Assembly (NCBI GenBank): GCA_964006375.1
Contig: OZ023267.1
Location: 19,468,539 to 19,532,538, forward strand
DNA: 64,000 bases
Origin: Tillus elongatus
Taxonomy: Eukaryota > Arthropoda > Insecta > Coleoptera > Cleridae
Direction of reading: 5' to 3'
The notes beneath the pieces are model-generated. The model saw only the letters and a program-made list of their open reading frames with translations. It searched no databases and was not told the DNA's origin. Positions 56,302 through 64,000 of the stretch are shown piece after piece. Numbering within the stretch: the first letter of the stretch is position 1; each line of letters begins with the position of its first letter. Both the position numbers and the translations under genes were made by a program.

Positions 56302-58185
56302 GAAGAAAAACTACAATCCATCTGATCCTCGAGACGCAGAAGAGCTTCTCAATTATTTGGAGTCTCTCAGCTCAGATGATGAAGATTATACTTTAGTAAG
56401 AGACTGTGACCATATCGATTGTACTATATTTCCATCAAAAGATGGTCAAGATAGCGGCATTGATGACGCTCCTAGTGATGACGAAGGAGAATATGGTATT
56501 TGTGTTTTGAGAAAAGGTATTCTAAGACAATCGATGGAAATAACAACCGTGAGTGCCGTTGGCGAACAATCAGAAATTCATTTCGGAAAGAGGGAAGCCT
56601 CTTCTGCAAAAAAATCTGTTGATTTTGAAGCTTCGATATCAAGCGACGAAGAAGACGACGTACCTTTGCAAAAAGATTCGTTACTTCTAAGCCTCATGAC
56701 AAGCAGCCTAATAGAAAACATAATAAAAAGAGATCACGGAGTTGGGACGAAAAAATGTCAACATATAAAGATGGGAAAGTGAAAATTGATAAAACGTTTA
56801 CACCTACCATTACACAAATTAAATGAGAAGAGTTGAATCCAATAGACCTGTTCAAAATATTTTTTCCTGAAAATTTCATGGAGTACGCTTGCACTGAAAC
56901 AAAGAATTGTGCCATATTCAAGGGAAAGCACGATTTTTCCGTTAGTTTTGATGAGATGTATGTCTATTTTTGAATTTTACTCCTATCAGTGTACACCAGA
57001 TTTCCCTGCAGTAGACTGTATTGGGAAACAAAAGGTGACACATTCAACTCCTTAGTTAGTAACAGCATGTCCCGTGACTGATTTGAGACTATTTATCGAT
57101 ATTTGCATTTCAATGATAACACAAAAATTGATCCCAATAATCGAGTCTATAAAATACAACCCTTATTAGATAGAGTAAACAGTATTTCACAAGAATTAGC
57201 AGAACCACTATCTTTTTCTTTGGATGAAGCAATGGAGTCCTACTTTGGACGTCATTCCATGAAACAATTTATCAGGAGCAAACCTATCCGTTATGGATTT
57301 AAATTTTGGTGTCTCGCCACACCTCTAGGTTACATTTTGAAATTTTATCCTTATTGCGGAGCAGGAGACAAAACATAAGGAAAAACTGTAGGTTCTAGTG
57401 TTGCGGAGAAATTATGCTGTGGTTATTTACCTCTGAACTCCACTGTATACTTGGACAATTTCTTTAATTTTTTACCTCTATTAGAGGAATTGAAAACCAA
57501 CAATATAAAATGTATTGGTACCATTAGATCTGACCGTAAAGAAAAAGCTCCATTGAAAAATCTAAAAAAGGCGAATCGACGCACTGCACATATTTTGAAA
57601 GACAACTCGGCTCAAATTACCCTCATTAGATGAAATAACAACAATCAGATAACAATGGCCACCAATAGTGAAAATGAGATATGTCTAACAAAAGGCTACT
57701 GTAGACGTTGGTCCAAACAACAAAATAAGCATGTTCAAGTAGATCAACCTACAGTGATTGACTTGTATAACCAAGGGATTGGAGGTGTTGACATATTTGA
57801 TAAGATGCGTGGTCTCTACAGAATACGTACAAGATCAAGAAAATGGTACTGGCCATTCATTCGATTTTGTTTGAATGGGGCAATGGTAAATATGTGGATC
57901 CTTCATTGTTTTGTTCACCCTAAAATTATCCTCTTGGATTTTACAAGAAGAACTGTTCTCAGCGTATTGACAGCTCCTGAATATCTGCATGGTCCTAAAC
58001 CAAAACGAAGCAAAAATATTTTGAAGGAAATACGATATGATAGGACAGACCACTTGTTTGATAAACAGGCTACTCAAAGACGATGTGCATATTGTGGCAA
58101 ATGTGCCAAATTTTCATGCGTAAAACGTAATGTGGGGTTACATCCAGACTCATGTTTCCGTATGTATCATACTGCTCCTGTATAA
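56302..58185 (+). pseudogene. piggyBac transposase (PGBD-like), degenerate
   Basis: Preceded by a good acceptor (TTTTCTTTTTAG). N-terminal KKNYNPSDPRDAEELLNYL and a long acidic region lead to IDLFKIFFPENFMEYACTET, FSVSFDEMYV, IYRYLHFNDNTKIDPNNRVY and KIQPLLDRVN. Three catalytic Asp are conserved: SLDEAM (57223-57225), YLDNFF (57454-57456) and GGVDIFDKM (57790-57792). The C-terminus is the Cys-rich piggyBac domain (CAYCGKCAKFSC, then HPDSC and YH; 58087-58170). A frameshift near 56775 and stops near 56823, 56970, 57080, 57376 and 57631 make it a pseudogene. It resembles transposon copies more than a maintained domesticated gene. Confidence 0.9.
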
Positions 58186-58402
58186 TTTTACAATGTATGA
58201 TTATGTGATCATGAATAAAAATTTTGAATATGATATGATAAATAGACACATCTTTTCATCCCTTAACACCAGTTTGCAATATTCAGAAGTATTACTACTT
58301 CTCATAACTGCCTAGCGCATGATATATCATATGGCATAAAAACCCCAATGAAAACATGAAAATTTTTCAATAGCGATAGATAGTGGGTGTTGAAAGGATT
58401 AA

Positions 58403-58974
58403 AATGAAGTAGTTATTAGAATTTTTTTTCATTTTGATAAAAAAAGTTACTCATGACATATTGGGTTAAGTGTGTTTATATTACTAACGCAGTGTGTGTA
58501 GTGCTTGCTCTCTTGTATCGACTTGATCATTCAAGGTCTCAAGGACTTCTGTATTCTAGCAATGGTTTCTTTGTAAAAGATTGTAAGTACATACCTTCTG
58601 TGTTTATTTTTTATGGCACTGGCCTCTTCGTAACAAAGTTTACCCTTTTAGGTGCATGCCTTACGTTTCATATTGCTTGGCAGTTATTCTCTGCCACTAA
58701 TTGTTTTTTCTTTTGCACATATTTTTGTGGCTCTAAGTTACCTCCTATCAAAATCCAGTAAGTAATGACCTGATCCATATCAAGTCTCTCCTCCCAAAGA
58801 AGTGGTACTGCCTACTTTGTTGTCAGCATCGTGTTCACCCTGCTTTGAATAAAGTTTCCAGGTTACGCCAATAAAAATTCTGTTTGTGTGAAGTTGTTCA
58901 CGGAATCCCAGCCACGAATTCTGACGTAGGGGAAATTAAAAACGTAACCGAGCCAGCTGGCGATAAAATCTGTG
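58403..58974. other. No gene recognised
   Basis: Between the piggyBac end and the satellite. A 102-codon frame at 58453-58761 (hydrophobic, Cys/Phe-rich) has no recognisable homology. Confidence 0.5.
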
Positions 58975-61000
58975 AATTAGCTTAACAGCGATGCCAGATT
59001 GATAGCTTGACAGTGATTGTCGGGATACGCGGAGGGATGAAAAGAATGCAAGGAGGTCTCCTATTTGAAAAGACACGAAAAAATTTAACACCGTTGGGCT
59101 AAGGGGTTGTCGCCGGGGTAAAAAGCTATGGAGGTAAACTGTGATACAAATAATCTTAGAAACAATGCGTTTACCACCCCCTTTGCAGCGACTGTCGCGG
59201 AACAGGAAGGGGTGCAATGTAGTCACCGAAGTGTCCTCTTTGAAAAGACACAAAAAAATTACCAGCATTGTGGTCTGACAGGTTGTCGCTGGAGTAAAAA
59301 TCTATAGGGGTAAACTGTAATACAAATAGCTTTAGAAATAACGCTTTTTCCACCCCCTTGCCAGCGATTGTCGAGGCACAGAAAGGCATGCAAAGTAATA
59401 ACTCATGTCTCTTTGAAAACACATGAAAAAATTTTAAATGGTTGGGGTCTGAGGGGTTGTCGCCGGGCTAAAAGTCTAAAGGTGATACAAATAATCTTAG
59501 AAATAATGCTTTTTTAACCTCTTAACAGCGATTGTCTGGGCAGAGAAAGGGGTGCAGTGTATTCACTAAAGTCTCCTCTTTGAAAATACATGAAAATATT
59601 TAACATCGTTATGGTCTGAGGGGTTGTCGCTGGGGTAAAAACAATACAGGTAAATTGTAACACAAATAATCTGAGAAATGATGTTTTTTCACCTACTCAG
59701 CAGATATTGTCGGGACACAGGAAGGGGTGCAGTGTATTCACTGAAGTCTCCTCGTTGAAGCGACATAAATTTTTTTAACATCGTTGGGTCTGGGGGGTTG
59801 TCGCTGAAGTAAAAAGCTATAGAGGTAAACTGTGATAAAAATAATATTAGAAATAATGCTTTCTCCACCCCCTTGGCAGCGATTGTCCGCGAACAAGAAA
59901 TAATGCATGGTATTCACCGATCTCTCCCCTTTGAACGGACATGAAAAGAATTAACATCGTTTGGGTCTGAGGGGTTTTCGCCAGGGAAAAAGCTATAGAG
60001 GTCAACTCTGATACAAATAATTTTAGAAATATTGCTTTTTCCACTCCCTTAGCAGCGATTGTCAGGGCACGGGAAGGGATGCAAAGCAATCACTTAAGTC
60101 TCCTCTTTAAAAGAGCATGAGACTATTTAACACTGTCGCGGTCTGAGCGGTTGTCGCATTGGTAAAAATCTATATAAGTAAACTGTGATACTATTTTTTC
60201 TAGAAAGAATGCCTTTTCCACCCTCTTAGAAGCAATTGTCGGGGCACGGGAAGGGGTGCAATGTATTCACCGTAGTCTGACAGGTTGTAGCCGGGGTAAA
60301 AAGCTATTAACTGTAATACAAATAACTTTAGAAATAACGCTTTTTCCACCCCCTTTCCAGCGATTGTCGAGGCACAGAAAGGCATGCAAAGTAATAACTG
60401 ATGTCTCCTCTTTGAAAACACACGAAAAATTTTTAAATGGTTGGGGTCTGAGGGGTTGTCGCCGGGCTAAAAAGCTAAAGGTGATACAAATCATCTTAGA
60501 AATAATGCTTTTTTAACCTCTTAGCAGCGATTTTCGGGGCACAGAAAGCAGTGCATGTTATTCACTAAAGTCTCATCTTTGAAAAGACATGAAAAAATTG
60601 AACATCTTTGGGGTCTGAGGGGTTGTCGCTGGGGTAAAATTTATGTGGTTAAACTGTGGATACAATTATTCCTATAATTAATTCCTTTTCCATTCCCTTA
60701 GTAGCAATTGTCGCGGGAAGGGATGCAGAGATATCACTGAAGTCTCCTCTCTGTAAAGAGACGAAAAAATTAAGCATCGTTCTGGTTTGAGGGGTTGTCG
60801 CTGAGGTAAAACAATAGAGGTAAATTGTAATACAAATAATCTTAGAAATAATGCGTTTTCCACCTATTCAGCAGAGATTGTCGGGACTCAGGAAGGGGTG
60901 CAATGTTTTAATAAAGTCTCCTCTTTGAAACGACACGAAAAAACTTAACATGGTTGGGGTCTGAGGGGTTATCGCCGAGGTAAAAAGCTATAGAGGTATT
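58975..61000. repeat. Satellite-like tandem array, monomer about 165-179 bp, about 12 copies
   Basis: The marker GGTTGTCGC or its variants recurs at about 59103, 59281, 59454, 59619, 59798, 59974, 60150, 60285, 60452, 60617, 60793 and 60966, so spacings are 165-179 bp except one shortened monomer (135). Common blocks are TCTTAGAAATAATGC, CAGCGATTGTC and AAGTCTCCTCTTTGAAA. Distant monomers pair as closest relatives (59281 with 60285, 59454 with 60452), suggesting a higher-order duplication of about 1 kb. Reading frames in the array are incidental. Confidence 0.93.
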
Positions 61001-61214
61001 CACAGTTTTCTCTTTAAGTTTTCTGTCCCGCGACAAAGGGCTCGTGGAGCGCGAACGCTACCGTGAATTCACGCTGCAAATGTGGAGCTCACTTTATGCA
61101 TAGTATTACTCGCATACGTACATTCCGTGGCTTTCTCTGTGGATTTCCTGCCCGAGAGCGCATACCTTGCTCCACTTGGTAATATTGTTGTCTCCCATGT
61201 GTTACTCTGGGAGC

Positions 61215-63011
61215 CAGTGTTGCCAGATTACACGATTAATCGTGTAATTACACGATTTCCGTCCTTTTTTCATGAATACACGAATAAAGGGACAAATCTC
61301 ACGATTTTTGTCGTTTGGCAAAATTCGCCACTTTTAATAAAAATGTAAATGTTATGAAACCAATCTTGTTGGATTTGCTGCAGATGGAGCAAACAATATG
61401 ATGGGGGCTCATAATTCCTTAGCCAGTAGACTTAGAGAAAAATGTTTCAATCTGTTTATGATGAAGTGTGTCTGGCACAGCTTCCATCTTTACGCATCAT
61501 ACGCATGCTAGAAGCTACCTAGTGAAGTAGAACAGTTGGCAAGGGATGTAAGTCTTTTTAGGTGTGGGTGTACATATATTTTTATTATAGAAGTTTTCTT
61601 AGGTTTTAAGTGTACAATTTCTTTTCAAATAGTCCAAAAAGGCTTGATAACTACAAGGAGTTTCAAGAATTTGCATATGTATTGCCTCACAAAATCCTCC
61701 ATCCATCACAAACGAGATCTTTCCCTAGAATCGGTTATTAAAAGATTGATTTCACAATATAACGCTTTAACCCTTTATTTCACAGAGCAAGCTTATGAAG
61801 GAGTATCCGACATAATTTAAAAAAACTTAAAAAAACCGGAAACAAAATTATATCTTGATTTCTCGGCATATATACTACCTTTATTGAATCAGCTAAACCT
61901 ATTAATGCAGAGTGAAAAACGACAGTTACATAGAATATATGAAGAGGTCACATGTGTTTTGACAACTCTAATGGACTGTTTTATTAAACGAGATATTTTA
62001 GAGCACAACATGGTATATGAAATTGATTACAAAAATCCAAGAAATTTTTTACCAATCGACGATATGTACTTTGGAGCATCAATTGCCGTAAATAAAATTG
62101 ACAAACATATTTTACATTCCGTCAAAGTAAAATGTTTAGATTTTTTTCTGAAAAGTGCAAAGCAAATATTACTTAGATTCCCTTTAAAAAACTCCGCCAT
62201 AGGAAAATTGAAAATTTTGAATCCCATGTGTGTAACATCCAAAGAAACAAACACAATTTCTGATGTAGCATCATTTTTTCCAAATTTTTTTCATCCTGAA
62301 GAACTTCAGGATCTTGATAACGAATGGAGATTGCTAAAAAATTATCCACTGGATGATACTGAAAATAATATAGTGACATTTTGGAGGGACATTTCTGACG
62401 TGAAGATCGGAGATTCGCTGAAATTTCCAAATTTAACCAAGTTTCTTTTTCAAGTCCTTTGTTTACCTCATTCAAGTGCGGCTGTAGAGACTTTTTTTCC
62501 AACTCAATCTGATTAAAACACAATTTCGCAATAAATTAAAAACAAAAACAATAGAAGGTCGTTTGTACACAAAAAGTTTTATGGAAAACAAAACATGCTA
62601 CGATTTTATTTTAAATAAAAATGTTACAAAAAAAGTCAGTAATAGTAGGCTATTGTATTTAGGTGAACATGAAAGTAAAGAGTCTAGCGATTCTGAGTCG
62701 TCTTCTTAAGATAGTTTTAAGGTATAATATGGACATCGTCACCTGTGTATTATCATTTTATTTGTTGTTTTAAAAGAATACCTTTCTGTTCTGAATTCTG
62801 TCACTAAATATATTTATAAAAATAAAATATATTACTGTTTGTTTTAATATTGTAATACAAGTTTTTTTTAAAATAAATAATACGGTATTTTATTACTTGT
62901 ATTTATATATTTCCAAAATAACATTTAACATTTCTACGACTTTACATGATTTTACACGATTTTCGGTAGCCGAATTACACGATTCTCTCTGCACTTCATC
63001 TGGCAACACTG
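61215..63011 (+). mobile_element. hAT transposon with perfect target duplication
   Basis: Ends CAGTGTTGCCAGAT (61215) and its inverse ATCTGGCAACACTG (to 63011), exactly flanked by CTGGGAGC at 61207-61214 and 63012-63019. ACACGATTTT-type words repeat in both subterminal regions. It carries a broken transposase on the plus strand. Length is 1,797 bp, short for an autonomous hAT; the 5' coding part is missing. Confidence 0.93.
61352..62705 (+). pseudogene. hAT transposase (zinc-finger/ZMYM-like type), 5'-deleted
   Basis: Opens with VGFAADGANNMMGAHNSLA, the second-Asp block of the group, then VWHSFHLYAS (Cys replaced by Trp before the His motif) and KLPSEVEQLARDV. A segment at 61635-61850 reads KRLDNYKEFQEF and HKILHPSQTR in frameshifted pieces. 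Positions 61884-62516 form a 210-codon frame with IYEEVTCVLTTLMDCFIKRD, NFLPIDDMYFGASIA and the C-terminal dimerisation motif CLPHSSAAVETFF (usual form S-x-A-A-V-E-R-x-F-S). A tail rich in Ser and acidic residues follows to about 62705. The first catalytic region and zinc finger are absent. Confidence 0.85.
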
Positions 63012-63160
63012 CTGGGAGCTCGGAAAAGCTGTATAATATTTGCCTAACCTGTTAGCTTATGTATTCTATAGCTAATATTGTTTGAGTGAACATTGGACCA
63101 TGTGAAGAACACTGCAAAGTACAATGTGGCAAACATAAATTCATCACAATACAGTTTTAC

Positions 63161-63210
63161 GACCTGACGATAGTTTTGCCAACAAAGTTGGCGTCATCAG
63201 AGGGATGACT
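63161..63210 (-). ncRNA. Hammerhead ribozyme, family B, copy 2 (one core change)
   Basis: Minus strand: CTGATGA (63200-63194), the same extra C, stem II GCCAAC/GTTGGC with loop TTT (63192-63178), then AAAAC where GAAAC is required (G12 to A at 63177), ACTATCGT in place of the palindrome ACGATCGT, and GTC (63168-63166). Stem II differs from copy 1 by a paired T-A to C-G change. Similarity to the 40.2-kb copy extends about 60-70 bp further (ATCACAATACAGTTTT). Confidence 0.7.
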
Positions 63211-63860
63211 AGATGATGCAATTCCTATCAGCTAAACTACCTACAGATACTTGCTCGAAATGTTATTTAAAACAAGCATTTATTGTCACAAAATTGCAAT
63301 ACCAGACTTACGGAATACGATTATGTAATAACTTCATGCATTACATCTTCTGAAGAATGTTTTCACATAAAGTATCTTATAATTACTACCATGTTTTAAT
63401 ATGCTATTTTTTCAACGTCAATTTACATATTTCAGGTTTTTTATTATCTTGAAGTAACAGATAGAACTCGCAAAAATAAAACTGTAAATATTTATGTTTG
63501 TAAATATATTGGTTATTATAATTCAATAAGCCAGCATTGTTAACTATTATTAGTTAATGGAGGTCAAATTAAATTTATTTTGATCAAGCTGATAGAAATG
63601 TTAATGAGAACTTTTGTTAACCTTTCAGCATTGAAAGATTTAAAATCAAAATAGAGTAAATATCTTTTTTGTTTATAAAGTCACATGCCTTTGTATATTT
63701 TTACATTCTAAGATGTTTGATTTTTTAAAAGATGTATAACTAGAATGTCAGGTTCAAGTTGTTTGAACAACATTTCCTATCTAATATCGGCTCATTTTCA
63801 TATAGCACAGCGAAAAATTACATCATACTGACCTAAAATGAATTGCCAAACTTCTAACAC
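63211..63860. other. No gene recognised
   Basis: AT-rich sequence, no coding or repeat calls supported. Confidence 0.5.
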
Positions 63861-63870
63861 AAAAAGTTCG

Positions 63871-63910
63871 GGACGTAGCAAGTGCGTGATGGTAGTGAAT
63901 TTTCATAAGA
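63871..63910 (+). repeat. MITE terminus (ACGCAG family)
   Basis: GGGACGTAGCAAGTGCGTGA followed by TGGTAGTGAATTTTCATAAG. Only the left end is seen. Confidence 0.7.
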
Positions 63911-63939
63911 ATAATATATAATATATTAATCATTTAGGT

Positions 63940-64000
63940 TTGTATTCCATTTACGGAACAAGCAAAATATCTGGGGGTTACCCTAGATAAGAAGCTCAAC
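63940..64000 (+). pseudogene. LINE reverse transcriptase thumb fragment, runs off the window
   Basis: The frame reads IPFTEQAKYLGVTLDKKLN, the conserved thumb block (KYLGVxLDxxLxW) of Jockey/R1-type reverse transcriptases. It differs from both Jockey subfamilies at 6 kb and 49-56 kb. The element continues past 64000, so its extent and state are unknown. Confidence 0.75.

Larger units (their letters stand above)
53251..58402 (+). mobile_element. piggyBac-family element carrying a nested Jockey
   Basis: TTAA lies at both proposed ends (53251-53254 followed by CCCAATACTACC; 58399-58402, read inward TTAATCCTTTCAACACCC). TTAA targets and C-rich ends are typical of piggyBac. Near both ends is a TATGAT(T/A)TATCATA-like palindrome (about 53270-53286 and 58318-58334). 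The transposase relic occupies 56302-58185. A Jockey copy (53636-56268) is inserted near the 5' side. The TIR match between ends is short, so the boundaries are likely, not proven. Confidence 0.75.

Noticed and set aside
56302..58185. Domesticated piggyBac gene (PGBD-like)
   Set aside because: The catalytic Asp and Cys-rich tail are kept, but several stops and a frameshift plus TTAA-bounded ends fit a decayed transposon better.
58453..58761. 102-codon hydrophobic frame
   Set aside because: No homology, no splice or promoter support, and AT-rich composition typical of chance frames.
58975..61000. Regularly spaced repeats that might suggest CRISPR
   Set aside because: Monomers are contiguous and 165-179 bp with no unique spacers, and the setting is eukaryotic.
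61082..61348. 88-codon frame starting like a signal peptide (LTLCIVLLAYVHSVAF)
   Set aside because: It starts with GTG, not ATG, and runs into the hAT end; removing the hAT gives a stop a few codons later.

Overview
The window is AT-rich, animal-type, essentially gene-poor nuclear DNA packed with transposable elements of many classes. The mix points to a large arthropod genome, most probably an insect: R1- and Jockey-type LINEs, a Ty3/gypsy LTR element, hAT, piggyBac, pogo/Tigger and mariner relics, a tRNA-derived SINE, Penelope-like elements and about 18 long (TA)n arrays. Bacterial operons, ribosome-binding sites, CRISPR arrays and rRNA are absent. The many long tyrosine/isoleucine reading frames are only translated (TA)n. 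The species cannot be named from this sequence.

Layout. 1-5.3 kb: R1-like LINE fragment, a tandem ribozyme-bearing array, a mariner relic, a SINE, and a second SINE split by a hAT-type MITE. 5.3-9.8 kb: Jockey-like LINE 3' end, TA-core repeats and MITEs. 9.8-13.2 kb: gypsy pol 3' end with its 3' LTR, then a hAT element with perfect 8-bp target duplication. 13.9-16.8 kb: a 1.65-kb non-autonomous hAT and a long-TIR 'CAGGGTGTTTC' element. 17.4-20.2 kb: two more tandem ribozyme arrays flanking the only convincing host-like exon (18763-18963). 20.2-25.2 kb: LINE fragments and Tigger-like relics, one split by a Jockey insertion, and an RNase H-bearing LINE tail. 25.4-37.3 kb: TA-core repeats, tandem repeats, a SINE, a Penelope-like (PLE) endonuclease fragment and a long inverted repeat. 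37.4-48.3 kb: SINEs, a Jockey piece, a second hammerhead type, a second PLE fragment and a fourth ribozyme array. 49-58.4 kb: two Jockey copies, the second inside a piggyBac element, apparently inside its intron. 59-61 kb: an array of about 12 monomers of 165-179 bp. 61.2-63 kb: another hAT with perfect 8-bp target duplication. The end holds a further hammerhead motif and a LINE fragment running off the edge.

The most interesting signal is a set of hammerhead self-cleaving ribozyme motifs. Family A lies in four arrays of about 306-311-bp units (1526-2152, 17430-18148, 19576-20152, 42926-43390). It has two fully canonical cores (17437-17499 +, 19769-19831 -) and several decayed ones. Family B (40243-40290 -, 63161-63210 -) shows a compensatory base-pair change in stem II. 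Family C (36681-36734 +, with an inverted partner at 36171-36235) bounds a 570-bp element. All three have a very short palindromic stem III, the design expected of hammerheads that cut as dimers. Tandem units of about 300 bp with such hammerheads match the described animal retrozymes, and fragments of PLEs, the proposed helper class, are also present. No complete, intact protein-coding transposon was found, so mobilising enzymes would have to come from elsewhere in the genome.
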